Origin: Akanthomyces muscarius
Lineage: Eukaryota; Ascomycota; Sordariomycetes; Hypocreales; Cordycipitaceae
Assembly (NCBI RefSeq): GCF_028009165.1
Contig: NC_079244.1
Location: forward strand, 3,782,001 to 3,846,000
Length of the DNA: 64,000 nt
Direction: 5' to 3'
Part shown: one piece after another, positions 1-12,100 of the stretch
How positions within the stretch are numbered: the stretch's first letter is position 1
How the letters are laid out: each line of letters begins with the position of its first letter
Translations under genes and position numbers: made by a program
The notes under the pieces: generated by a model
Database searches by the model: none
Told to the model about the DNA's origin: nothing
Seen by the model: only the letters and a program-made list of their open reading frames with translations

Positions 1-1768
1 CAGGGATGGGTTCCAGTGGAACCGAAAGACTTCTGCAGGGCTGGGGGAGTGTACAATGCGGGCTTCGCCGGCTTCGACGTACACTGGTGAAGGTGCATCA
101 AAGTGCAATCAGATTAATTTTTATGGCCAGGCGTAGAAACAAACCGCAGCGGATGCCGGCACTGGGCTCTTGGCAGTCGTCGCAATGAATCTGCCGTTAA
201 CATGAGCATCAATCGTTCCCGTCCCTACCATCAGCCCTACCGAGGCCACCGATGTAGATGTTCGTCACTCGTAGCGTCGTATTCGATAATCGGGATTATC
301 ATGATGGTCTTGCTTATATCCAAGCGTCGCTCGAATAAGAAGACATCACGCCATGTCGCGCCGCGCCTATCCACTGCCGTATCCACAGCCCACTACTTCA
401 ATCTCTCCTGGCCCAGAATACTAAAACCGTGCACTTACACGACCAAGTGACGTATCGCTCTCAGGCAAGGCGCAGACATCATGGCAATGCCAAGCCTGCC
501 ATCCTAGCGCGACGCAGGGAGGGTGTGCAACTGCAGACATGCCTATATGCCGGTGGTTCATTGACGATGTTCCAAAACAAGAAGAGAAAAGAGTCTCAAA
601 GCGCTGAGAAAACAGAAAACAAACACAAAATAGAGGCCTGAAGCGTCAGTTGTCGCATTCTCGTATTTATCACCTATAGCCGACTACCCTGCCTATATCA
701 ACGAGATCTTCATCTACCGCAAGGGGTCAAATTGCAGACATGTCTTCTCATGCGTACGCAATTCCATCCAAGTCGGCTCCGGCGACGACTTCGGCCCTGC
801 GGGCGAACTCCTTGCCGGCGAGCTGCTCGTGAAATCTGCGTGAACGGTTCTCGGCAGTGGCCCAGGGCTTTGGGCGCCCCCAGGCCGATCGCCCCGAGGG
901 TTGCGACATGGCACGGCATCAGTTTCCTGCCGAGGCTTTGCCTTTGAGCGGCACTGAGCATGTAATAAAAATAGGTGTCGGCATCGTGCGGCCGCGCGGC
1001 TGCCATGCTGCCGTCATCATCCCGAGACGGTCTTAGCGCACTCGCTCCAGCAGTGCCGCACACGTGGGCGTCGACAAGAGCTACGAACAAGGGGAGTGCT
1101 TCGGGGGGGTTGAGGATCCGTGTGCAGCTCCCGACTCTCTGGGTAGCTCCAAGTATATCGAGAAAGTACTGATACACCATGCCGCAGTATGTGTCTCGCT
1201 ATGACTGAACGCGAATGCGTGCTACGTTGGCGACGGCGTATTCGGTTGCCCTACGATGACTACCGCCATGCCAATTGTCAGAAGGAATTGAATTGATAAT
1301 CTCAAGACTCTTGGCTCATTTCTTCCTCGAATTAATGTTGACATGCTACCTTTGGTAAGATGGATAACTCGAGTACTGCTGAAGCTACGGATGATGGAGT
1401 GGCTCACGCCACAACCTGCCTGCAGACTACTTACTCGGGTCGCGAAACATTTCTGGGCTCGCTGATTGCTCGGTAACTTATAATTTTGCGACAGATATCT
1501 GGGCAGGATCATTCTGCTGATACTGAGTTCAGAGCTCGCCTTCTTCCACTATGTTTACGAAAACACCTGTAGAAATTAAGAATGCGAACATCCACTGCAG
1601 CTTAATTGTCCAAACCAATCAAATCCAGACGGTATGTGGCCTGAGAGCAGATATACCAGTCTTTATGTCATTGCGAACGGCCCTTTGTCAGCCGCCACCC
1701 ACAACAAACGGGTGGCAGCTTCGCCATGGCCGTTTTCCGATCCTTCATCTAAGCAGCGCACATTCACG
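1..1768. other. Gene-poor left end with decayed coding-like sequence
   Basis: No intact gene is supported here. On the plus strand one reading frame gives coding-looking stretches around positions 1-190 and 720-1190, but it is broken by several stops and no family is recognisable. A minus-strand open frame at 710-1180 has no features of a real protein. The stretch borders the F-box relic to its right, so it is best read as a decaying accessory region. Confidence 0.35.
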
Positions 1769-3122
1769 ATGCAGAAGCTCCCGGCAGAATCTCTGGGTCC
1801 TGTCATTTCGAATGCGGGTAGCTCCTACGAGTGGTACTTTGACCGAGCTTAAAACCCCGTGTTCGGCCTGGGATCCTACGCTGCAGTTTCGAGACAATGG
1901 CAGTCGATTGTCGAGCGGCGCACGTTCAGCTACCTTGCTCTAACACCCAAGCGCAAGACTGATGCATCGAACATTATGAAGGCAAAACCTGCGAGAAAAC
2001 GACACGTTCAACTCCTGAGCCTCAACCTCGGTCTTTCTTCCAGAGATCTTGGCCAGCTACCTTGGACCGAACCAGCCAAAACAAGTGCGATCAACTTGTG
2101 TGCTCGTTCATCGACGGTTCATTTGCATGTATGCCTCTGAATTTCCATTCGAGATGGTCAATCGATCTCAAGTTGCACACTGACCCCGGGCATGGCCCAC
2201 GTGTTTGGGCTATTTTCCGGTGAGAAACGAACCATTCCATGAGCCGGCGGCGACCGCTGTTCTTGGAGTACAGCAAAGACATCAGCCGGCTTCCTGAGCT
2301 GCGGAGCCTTCGGAAATTTGCGATATTTTCAGATGAACCGCTGGTCATCCGATAGATGGGCTGCATTTCGCGGGACGGATGCCGGACCCGACCAGGTTGG
2401 AACTACGGCTCGCGGATTACTAAGAGGATGTCAAGGAAACATAATATAATACGATGCAGACACGGTGTATTATAAGTCTGAATGATATAGAAGTTTTAAT
2501 ACATGTCTAACATATTGCAGAATTTGCTGCTTACTTTTTAAAGCTCAAAAGTTCTCTTCCCGTCTTCATCTTGTTACTAGACCAGCCGAGATACCACAGA
2601 GTTGGCTATCACCGGCTGAGCGTAGCAACACCCGACAGTGAAAGCGATTGCTTATACATGGCATTGCGCCGCATATCTCGGCTGTCCTCGATGAAGTACT
2701 TCCGAATTGGTACAGATCTAGCGCAGTGCTGTTTCTCGGCCGAAGACGGTAAAGGATATGAACTCCTTGCGCTGAACGGGAATCACTGGGATAGCCTTAC
2801 AGAGCTTGTTGCCGTACTTGCCCGTGTTTTTTCATCCGGTGAACGGATTATGGAGGACTTGTACGTGTTTGAAGATTCCGACGAAGATGGCCCGTTTGAA
2901 TTCTACTGGCAACTCGATCGAGAATTGTTCAACGAGTGTCTTCTTCACGCAGCCAAAGCCGCCAGCTACATCCCGAGTCTGGAGAGATTCTCCGTGAGCA
3001 GGTGTGAAGATACAGGAGTTCAAGTCAAAGTGTACGAGGTCAGCACGACGCCAAGCACCTGGCCAATGACAGTGGAAACCAAGCGGTGGTTTATTCCTGA
3101 TCAAGCGACACTGGGCGCGTGA
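1769..3122 (+). pseudogene. F-box protein relic
   Basis: Pieces of one F-box-type protein lie in order on the plus strand but in different frames and with stops between them. The ATG at 1769 opens an F-box start (MQKLPAESLG...). After a stop and frame change near 1855 the F-box continues with LGSYAAVSRQWQSIVERRTF. A middle part (about 2140-2400) is heavily broken. From 2571 to 3122 an open stretch of 183 codons carries the C-terminal part, ending with TWPMTVETKRWFIPDQATLG. This stretch opens at a TTG, not an ATG. Fungal F-box proteins of this type are common, expand in families and decay easily. The order of pieces and the F-box residues are seen; the single-ancestor interpretation is inferred. 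Unrecognised introns could explain one of the breaks, but not all of them. Confidence 0.55.
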
Positions 3123-4623
3123 CTCGCAATGCTGAAGGCCGGCCAGGGAGCTACCGTGATGGGGGTGGAGATACATTTTACAGATGTCGCAGCGTATAAA
3201 GCTGTCAAGTCTTTCGCTTTGCAAGAGTGTCTACGAATGGATCGCGGTGTTGGGTATTTGTGCTTTAGTGTGTGAAGCTGCATTAGCTAGGCTGGGGTGG
3301 AACGACATTACTCTCCGAAGACGAGGATGATTATATAGCTCCGGCAGTTAGAGACATTGAGACGAATCTTTTCAACACGGAAAGTAAATCCCAAGCGGCC
3401 TGTTCTGTTTGCGCTGTGCTTCTACAATCAGCAGCAGCCGTGCGCAGGCCTTGCCATGGCCACTCAAATCATTTACATGTAGCTGCGTTACTTTCTGTAA
3501 ACTTAATAGACTCTTGGCCGTGCGGCTGAAATTTCTACGCAAGGGAGTTCGGTATCTGGACCGGTGGCCCGGCGAGCCGCAGCCGCTGGTGGAAACCCGT
3601 TGCGAAGAGGCGGGCATGACAGAGTTGGTGGAATTTGGGGCAAAGACCACGGTGGATATGCATAAGTTTGCTATTCTGTCGCAGTTCGCCTCGTCCAGCA
3701 GCGTTAGGCACACACTACCATGGTGAGTGAGGCGTGCATCGACGCGGAGCCTCGCCGGCAGCCTGAACTGCACACCGTTTCGGGACGTTCATCTCGTGCT
3801 ATCGACTTCGAGCGGCCCCATTTGTACATCTGACATGTTCCGCGCCAGCACTACGCACGCATCCTGATCAGGCATGCCGAGCTGAGGGTGGCCGGGGAGT
3901 GTCGGCCAGGGATTGGTGCAGATGGCAGATTGGTGAGAGCCTCCCCGCAGTCGTTGGCGGACTATCGTCCCGGCTTTCCGCTGGGCAGTTGGCTGGCTGG
4001 GCTTGTGGCGGCGCAAGTGGCCCGCAGCTCTCCGCCCTTGTGTGGACAGACAGCTCCAAGCTACCTACTAATAACTAGGTAGTCAACGGTAAATGCTGCC
4101 TGCCTACAACCGACTGTTTTGGTACCGACAGCACCAAGAAAATACTGAGACCAGTGGGCCAAGCCATCTCCAAACACCCCCGAAAAGGGCCCTGAAAGAT
4201 GCTCTCATTGATTAGCCCGGCTCGGTTCCTCAATCGTTCACTCGCTCCAGACTCGGCGCTTCTCCGCTAGGTACCGTTTCATTGGCCTTGGCCTCGCAGA
4301 GATGGCTTCCCGCCTCTTAGCTAGGCTGGTTGGATGATGCCTTGCTCCGAAAAATGGTAATTCCGGTCCTGCCCCTCCCGTCACTCGTTCCTTACCTTGC
4401 ACAACCCCGCGATATGCGTGGACCCTACTTAAGCTTCGAGTCCGCGCCTCCGGCTATCTTTTCTCCGTTTCTTCAATCTCTCTGCTGTTGCTGGCAAAGT
4501 TTCTTTTCTTTGCACTTTTCCTTTCCTTTGGCCTCGGGAGCTCTTCATAGCCTTGGCTGAAGCCGAGCAGATCAACACTCCGCTACATTGATCCACCCCG
4601 TCTGCTCACGGAAATCGCCCACA
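3123..4623. other. Intergenic region, promoter side of the GH3 gene
   Basis: No supported gene. A 105-codon open frame at 3409-3726 has no recognisable domain and may be another fragment of the decayed region. The last few hundred bases before 4624 are pyrimidine-rich (about 4380-4560), as is common upstream of fungal genes, and presumably include the promoter and 5' UTR of the beta-glucosidase. Confidence 0.5.
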
Positions 4624-7172
4624 ATGGCCAACCTCAACATAGATGAGGTGCTCAAGAAGCTGACGATAACCGAAAAGGTCGAGTTGCTCTCGGGTAGGCT
4701 GATTCCGACCGTCTTCAGCTGGTTCCATCGCTAATCAGCTCAGGCATTGACTTCTGGCACACCAAAGCTATGCCCAAACATGGAATCCCGTCCATTCGCA
4801 TGTCTGATGGCCCCAATGGTGTCCGTGGAACCAAATTCTTCAACGGCGTCCCCGCCGCTTGCTTCCCTTGCGGCACTGCCCTCGGCGCTACCTTCAACCA
4901 AGAGCTTCTTGAACAAGCTGGCAAGACCATGGGCGACGAAGCCATTGCTAAGAGCGCCCACCTAATTCTCGGCCCGACCATCAACATGCAACGATCTCCT
5001 CTCGGCGGCCGTGGCTTTGAATCAATTGGCGAAGATCCTTTCTTGAGCGGTCTCGGCGCTGCAGCGCTGGTTCGTGGTATTCAAAGTACCGGCGTCGTCG
5101 CTACCATCAAGCACTTTCTCTGCAACGACCAAGAAGACAAGCGCATGGGTGTTCAGAGCATAGTTACCGAACGTGCTCTCCGCGAGATCTATGCGATGCC
5201 TTTCCAGCTTGCTGTGCGTGATGCTCAACCTGGCGCATTCATGACTGCCTACAATGGAATCAATGGCACCTTTTGCAGCGAGAACCCCAAGTACCTAGAC
5301 GCTATGCTGCGTAAAGAATGGGGCTGGAACGGTCTCATCATGAGTGATTGGTACGGCACGTACAGCACAAATGATGCCGTCAAGGCTGGCCTCGATCTCG
5401 AAATGCCTGGACCTTCACGCTTTCGTGGTGACGCCCTCCAATTCAATGCCTCGACAGGCAAGCCATTCATGCACCACATTGACGACCGCGTCCGCACAGT
5501 GCTCAACCTTGTGAAAAAGGTCTCGTCCCTGCCAATCGAAGAGAATGGCCCCGAAGGTACTCTCGATACTCCCCAAACGGCCGCTCTGCTACGAAAGATT
5601 GGCAACGAGAGCATTGTACTTCTCAAGAACGATGATAAGATACTCCCATTTGCCAAAGACAAAAAAACATTGGTACTAGGACCCAACGCCAAGGAGGCCA
5701 CCTACCATGGTGGTGGCTCTGCTGCTCTTCGTGCCTACTACGCCATTACTCCGTATGACGGTATCAGTGAGAAGCTAGGCAATCAGCCTACCTTCACTGT
5801 CGGCGCCTACACACACCGCTTCTTACCCATTCTGGGCAATCAGCTCACCGACCCCGACGGCAAGCCTGGCATGCGCTGGAGAGTCTTCAACGAAGCCCCT
5901 GGTACAGCTGACCGCAAGCTCATTGACGAGCTCCAGTTCACCAAGACTGAGATGCATTTGGTCGATTACAGCAACCCCAAAGTCAACGATGTTTGGTATG
6001 CCGACTTGGAAGGCTCCGTCGTCGCTGATGAGGATTGCGCGTACGAGATCGGTGTCGTTGTTTCCGGTACGGCCAAGGCCTTTGTTAACGATCAGCTCAT
6101 TGTCGACAATGCTACGAAGCAGGTTGCCGGTGACGCCTTCTTTGGATCCGCCACCCGCGAAGAGCGCGGTCGTGTCGATATGAAGAGAGGCGAAACTTAC
6201 AACTTCCGCATCGAGTTTGGCTCTGCTCCTACCTTTACACTCAAAGGCGATGCTTATGTGCCTGGTCACGGCTCTCTGCGCGTCGGCGGCTGCAAGGTCA
6301 TTGATGACCAGCAGGAAATCAAAAAGTCCGTGCAGCTCGCCAAAGAGCATGACCAGGTCATAATCTGTGCTGGCCTCAACGCTGACTGGGAGACGGAAGG
6401 CGCTGACCGTGCGACCATGAAGCTGCCCGGCGTCCTTGACCAGCTCATTGCCGAGGTCGCTGTCGCCAACCCCAACACAGTTGTCGTCATGCAGACTGGT
6501 ACGCCGGAGGAGATGCCTTGGCTCTCACAGACCAAGGCTGTCCTTCAGGCCTGGTACGGCGGCAATGAAACTGGCAACTGTATCGCTGACACGGTCTTTG
6601 GTGACTCAAATCCCTCCGGCAAGTTGTCGCTCAGCTTCCCCAAGCGCCTGCAAGATACTCCTGCCTTCCTCAACTTCCGCACCGAAGCTGGCCGCACACT
6701 TTACGGCGAGGACGTCTACATTGGCTACCGCTACTACGAGTTTGCCGACAGGGAAGTCAACTTTCCCTTCGGTCATGGTCTTTCTTACACTACGTTTGGC
6801 TTCTCCGAACTCTCCGTTGCCGTCGCCGAGAACAAAATCAACGCTACCGTCACAATTACCAACACTGGTAGTCGCAAGGGTGCTGCCGTCGCCCAAATGT
6901 ACATCCAGCCAAAGCAAGCTGCTCGCATCAACCGCCCTATTAAGGAGCTCCGTGGGTTCACAAAAGTCGAGCTTGAGGCTGGCGCGTCCAAGACGGTCAC
7001 CATCAGCGAGCTCGAAAAGTACGCTGCGGCGTACTTTGACGAGGAGCGCGACCAGTGGTGCGTAGAGGCGGGCGACTATGACATTGTCATTGGCGACACT
7101 AGTGCTGTCAACGATAGAACGCTGCGGGCTACCATCAACGTGCCCGAGTCATATTGGTGGTCTGGTATTTAG
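4624..7172 (+). CDS. Beta-glucosidase, glycoside hydrolase family 3, with PA14 insert
   Basis: Predicted 832 residues from two exons (4624-4693, 4744-7172) separated by a 50-nt GT-AG intron. Splicing restores the conserved start LTITEKVELLSGIDFWHT and joins the downstream frame. The GH3 N-terminal barrel occupies roughly residues 1-290. It contains the substrate-site segment IRMSDGPNGVRG and the nucleophile Asp in MSDWYGTYST (about residue 225). The second GH3 domain is split by a PA14-like insert (about 395-545), and a fibronectin III-like domain closes the protein (from about 720). There is no signal peptide, so it is probably an intracellular enzyme releasing glucose from short beta-glucosides such as cellobiose, like the cytosolic GH3 enzymes of other fungi. 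It converges on the repeat-precursor gene. The family is sure; exact substrate is inferred. Confidence 0.93.
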
Positions 7173-7768
7173 ACGGCCTTAGCGACGCAGATGAGAAGAC
7201 GATGGTATGTGCAGACTTGTGAACTGTGGCTTTTTTCTGGTTACATTAAAAGATGTATATAGCAGTACATACATGCACATACTTTGATAGTGTTGAGTTT
7301 GCACATGCAGCACCGTGGTGGCCCATGTGGTCGAATTCCGCACTTTGTGAATACCAGCCTCGCCTATAAGGCTATGGCTTGCAGCAGATCTACGCACATC
7401 CCGGATAGGGCACACATCTTGACGGGAGCCAATCGCAGTACACGGTGCATGATGCAGCCAGTAGCACGGTATGGTCCAGAAGTAGTTGTAGTGCTCCTCT
7501 ATATCGAGTCTTTAAATAATTATTGAACTGTTCTATCGCAAACAAAATCGAAGGTGTGAAGATCTATTGTGCAGAAATAAAAGCAATAAGCAAGCTAATG
7601 ATAACAAAAAAACGGCGTCGTATGTGATCGCTAAAAAAGCACAGTGAACATATGTACAATCCTGGTCCTGTATGAGAAGAAAATTTCCCCTTTTCCTTGT
7701 CCCCGTCCTGCCGTCATGCAGCACGGTGGTTTCAGCCTCTCGTTTCGTCAAACCGGTCTTTGTATTAT
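7173..7768. other. Intergenic region between convergent genes
   Basis: AT-rich spacer between the 3' ends of the GH3 gene and the repeat precursor gene. It should hold both 3' UTRs and polyadenylation signals. No gene is seen. Confidence 0.6.
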
Positions 7769-9166
7769 TTACTCGTCGTGGTTGTCGTCGTCGGCACGCT
7801 TGCCGTTGCCGGCGTGGCCAGGGTCCTTGAGGGTGCCAATGGGACCGTCGCCCTCGCCCTCCCAGTCTACCAGGCCGCAGAGGTCACCGCCAGGGCTGGA
7901 TCTCTACTCCTTGAGATCGTCGTTGGCTTCAGCCTCGGGCTTGATGTGAGGAGGCCAGTTCCCGCGCTTGTGAGGGGGCCAGTTACCGTGGGGAGGGGTG
8001 GCGGCAGCGGCCTCGGCGGCCTCGGCGGCCTCTGGCTTGACGCGAGGAGGCCAGTTGCCCTCACTGTTCTGCTCTGCTCGCTTGTGAGGGGGCCAGTTAC
8101 CCTCGACGTTTTGTTCCGAGCGCTTATGAGGAGGCCAGTTGCCGTGGGGAGGGGCGGCGGCAGCATCCTCGACGACTTCCGGTTTGATGTGAGGCCAGTT
8201 GCCACGCTTGTGAGGGGGCCAGTTGCCCTCAACGTCTTGTTCCGAGCGCTTATGAGGGGGCCAGTTGCCCTCAACATTTTGTTCCGAGCGCTCATGAGGA
8301 GGGCTGGCGGCGGCATCCTCAGTGGCTTCCGCCTTGATGCGAGGGGGCCAGTTGCCCTCAGTGTTCTGTTCTGAGCGCTTATGAGGAGGCCAGTTGCCGT
8401 GGGGAGGGGTGGCGGCGGCATCCTCGGTGGCCTCCAGCTTGACACGAGGAGGCCAGTTGCCCTCGGTGTTCTGCTCTGCGCGCTTGTGGGGAGGCCAGTT
8501 GCCCTCAACATGTTGCTCATCACGCCTGTCATCGCCGGTAACCTCAGCGTCGTTGAAAATCGGAGGCTTGTTGCCAATGACGGGGGGGGCACCACGCTTC
8601 TCGTTTTCTGTGGATGAGACAACGTCCTGGAAAATGGGTGGCTTGTTACCAACCACAGGTGGCAAGCGCTTCTCGTTGTCGGCGGATGCAGCATTTTGGA
8701 AAATGGGAGGCTTGTTGCCGATCCCGCCCCAGGGGGGCGCAGCACGCCTACCAGCACCGGAGCATTTGAATCCAACCGGTCGGACGCCACGTCGGCAGAC
8801 AACAATTGGGACGATTCTAGCCTCAAGCTCATCGCGCTTGTCGACGCCAGGGCACTCGAAGTCACCGGCGTCTTGTCCACGACTGCAAAGAGCAAGTCGG
8901 TCCACCTCTGGGTGATCGGGGTCAATTTCGGTAGTCTGCTCGGGGTTGGTGTTGTCATAGTAGGATTCGCACTCGGGAAAGTTGCCCACCACGGCGGCTT
9001 CGTCTTGCCACAGCGCGTCGACGGCACCGCAGTGTACAGGGACAGCAGTAGCTGTAGCAGCAAGTAGAGCGGCGGCAAGGCCGACTACACGCATCGTGCT
9101 TTGATGCTGTAGGCATGTTGGTTAGTGTCAGCTTCAAGGGAGTCTCGAGGCGCATCTGCTTACCAT
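7769..9166 (-). CDS. Secreted Kex2-type repeat precursor (GNWPPH/GNKPPIF peptides), with in-frame TAG
   Basis: From the ATG at 9094 the frame gives 396 residues to a TAG at 7904-7906. A signal peptide (MRVVGLAAALLAATATAVPV) is followed by a Cys-containing leader (to about residue 116). Three GNKPPIF units follow (126, 149, 174), then twelve GNWP units (198-385), most ending PPHKR or PPRVK. KR or RR pairs separate many units, as in precursors cut by Kex2 in the Golgi to release short peptides. Acidic spacers of the SEQNVE and ATEDAAA type lie between them. The same frame stays open past the TAG for 44 more codons to a TAA at 7769, including another KR and an acidic tail. An upstream ATG (9164-9166), split by a 57-nt GT-AG intron (9107-9163), would add five residues in frame. 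The role (signal, pheromone-like or modified peptide) is unknown; no tailoring enzyme was found nearby. The antisense open frames are shadows of the repeats. Confidence 0.85.
7904..8504 (-). repeat. Degenerate tandem repeat encoding GNWPPHKR units
   Basis: Twelve copies of a short unit lie on the minus strand. The invariant core is GGCAACTGGCC, read on the plus strand as GGCCAGTTGCC or GGCCAGTTACC. Spacing alternates between about 42 and 63 nt with one 24-nt step. The core peptide is far better conserved than the spacers, consistent with selection on the released peptide. Such arrays are prone to copy-number change and to misassembly. Confidence 0.85.
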
Positions 9167-12100
9167 TGTGTATTGTGTGTACTAACAAGGAAAGGAATGA
9201 ATGACTAGTTGTAGAATAGGATCGAGCCCTACAAGGCTATTCTGGCAAAAAGGATCGAGAGAGCCCTACAAGGTGAACTAGTGAATGCTGATACCGGAAG
9301 AACAGAGAAAGATCGAGGGTGATCAGAGCCCAGGACGAGCCGGGCTTTTTAATACACAATGTCAGCGTGGTCTTGCGGGCCATGAATTGAGCTAAGCTCA
9401 ACTCATTCGAAAGAAGCTATGCAGAACCCATGGTCCACTCATCAGTTGCGTGCTGCGTAAATGGGCGAGGCCAAATTGGGGTTCGCGCCGGGTTGGTAGC
9501 CAGCAGTGACGAGACCGTGCTGACGGGGAGGCCGCGCCTTGTGGAGCATGTCTCGGTAGCTGGGGAACTCGAGAGTAAGAGCAACTGTTGTAATGTGTCC
9601 TAAAAAGTACGCCGTAAGGCAGAATTCCTCTACAGGTTACAAGAAAAGCAAGTCGTCAGACGGCATTTCTTGTGACTATTCCATCTGTTGCATGTGTTGG
9701 CTCTCTCTTGGTCAAGGAAACAATCTTGGTCCGGGCGGATTCAGATAGTGAAAGTCTGTCCCTCGGCTGGATACAGTATACTTATCTCGTTCGCGCCACT
9801 CCAGATTAAACGAACAGGGCGAACCAGCAGCATTCTTGACGGCATGTACCAGTACGGCAACCTTGTGGAAACAGGGCGAAGCTGATGAGTCCGGTTTTCC
9901 TGTGGCGCCGTTCCCATGTGGTTCCTCCACACGAATCATTTACTGGATACTGTCACACTGTTTACTGGAAACTGGAAACAAACAGGCAACAGGCTTACGT
10001 CTGAGGCTTTCGGAAACCAATCGCGAATAAAGGTCCCTTCTGGTCTTCGTAAAGTGCATGACTGCATTCGCCCCCTCGTAAAAGGATGGAGACGTGACAC
10101 TTGGGAGAGGGACAATACTGGTCGCGGCCGGCAGAGCGCTGAGCCTAGTGAGGTGGGTGAGATGAAAGGCCTAGGTCTGGAACTCACCTTCATTGGCAGG
10201 TGAGTGCACGTTTTCAGGGCCTCAATCACTGCCCCCTTTTCTTCTCCTGGTCCCCTGTCAGCATGCGGCCTAGGATAGCGCGAGCAGCTCGTTAGGCCCG
10301 GTTTCATGTTGGCTGGACAGGGCTGTTGCGGAGAGAGTCCGGCTTGCGAAGTTCTTACATACTGAAGAGAATGGAATAAAAGTGGTGCAGAAAGCACCTT
10401 CTTACTTGGATAGTCCTAGTTCGGCGGGCCCCCAAAATGGGATCTTAGCCAGGATTATTACGGAGTAACGTAGGGACAAGGCGTCACAGGGTGACCAATC
10501 CCAGCAAATCAAGTGAGCTAGCGAGCTGGGGGTGGGCTCGCACTAGAGTCATGCATTTGGCATTGCACCAGCGAGACTCTGACATATAGATGCCTTAACA
10601 CCATAATGGTGGTCAGCGACGCGCACGTTCAGCTGCAGCCCTGGGTGGGTTGCGTTGCATGTACATACATGGCGCCCATGTGCTGCAGTGACATGCGATG
10701 CAACAGGAAACAGGAAAGGGAACGTCATTGCAGCTTTCCGAGGCACACCCGAGCCACGCCGTTATCACTCACCAGCTAAGCCTGGTGGGACAGCGTCAGC
10801 GAAACGGTGAGCAGTGTCATGTTCTGGATGGTAAATTTTGTCGCGCTGTCGGCATTCGCCGTGCGAGGTCTTTGACCGCCTGGCGTGGCCTGTTGTCTGG
10901 TGAAGACCTTTTTCATGGAGTGAAATGGTGTACCTGTCCGCACAAGCGCATGCCGTAGCATCATTCCAAATTTCCTTCCCATCCTTCGGTGAGATAGACC
11001 CACGCGCGCATGTAAAGCTGCGTACTGGGAGGCGGCACGAACACTGCTGGCTGTTTAGCGCTGGCTGGCTAACCACATGGGTGGGCGGCGGATCAGTCCG
11101 CGATGCATTCCTGGCTTCGAAATGTAAGCCCAAAAACGAGGCTCGGGGGCCATCTGGGTGTGAGATGCACGCGAGCGGCGTCGAGCTCAGCCAGAGCGAC
11201 ACCCCATTGGTGCCTCGTCCGCGACTCCCGTCTGTACTACACCAAAGGATCGAGGAGGCGCACATGGCGCGCGCGCAGCATGGCTTCCACTGGGAGGGGC
11301 AGCCGCACTCGGGTCAGATATAAGCCTCTCGTTACAAGAACTGCCCTGTCTGGTTCGGCTGCCTGCCCATTTCGGAGTCTACCCATTCAGCCTTTCGGTG
11401 ATACCTTGCGTTAATATTGTGAGGGCCCAAGGCTATCCCTGTCGCCTCCCGCGCGCGAATGGCTACTTCCGAGCCTAGCGATTCGGAAGCTTGCAAGCCT
11501 GCACTTAAAAGTCAACCCCCTAGTTCCGGCGCTGACGGGCTTCGGCCAGCCAAGACTAGGCATCCTTGATAACAATGCATAAGCACGCTTTTCTTACAAA
11601 TTTCGTGGCGGCCTTGATAGTGTATTGGCTACACGCTCGGCCGAATGGATGTCCGCGGTGAATCCTCTCTCGAGAAAACTCGGAAGCGGCGGGCAATCAG
11701 TGGCCATGTGTTCTTTGCAACGTTGAATGCATGCTTCAACCAGGCTTTCAAAGTACACGACAGCCTCTCTCGTATCCACCAACTAGGCTGCAGAAGCATT
11801 GTTGCTCGTTGTCCTTGTCATTGCTCGAAGCCAAGGCTGAGCAGGCAACGGGGCGCGAACTCCCCTCCCTGGGATAGTCCGGTTATGTTCTTGGCGCTCG
11901 ATAACAGGACATCTCATGCAGAGGAGATATGAAAATAATTGTCAGCAATTCCGAGCACTCGCTGCGTGGCTTCGGTCGACCTCGGAATCGTGCGTCTTAC
12001 ACCCAGTCGTTGTAGTAATACCCAGAAGTCGGTGTGGCAAGTCCCGATGATGATGAGCATGACATGTACGTGTACCAATATGAAACGCCGATGACGAACA

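Noticed and set aside
710..1180. 156-codon minus-strand open frame
   Set aside because: No recognisable domain, no supported splice sites, and the overlapping plus strand looks equally coding; evidence is too weak for a gene.
7697..8915. Plus-strand open frames across the repeat precursor
   Set aside because: They are antisense shadows of the tandem repeat and repeat nonsense motifs with the same period.
7867..9078. Second long minus-strand frame through the precursor
   Set aside because: It overlaps the precursor in another frame, has no signal peptide and shows Pro/Ser/Thr shadow composition.
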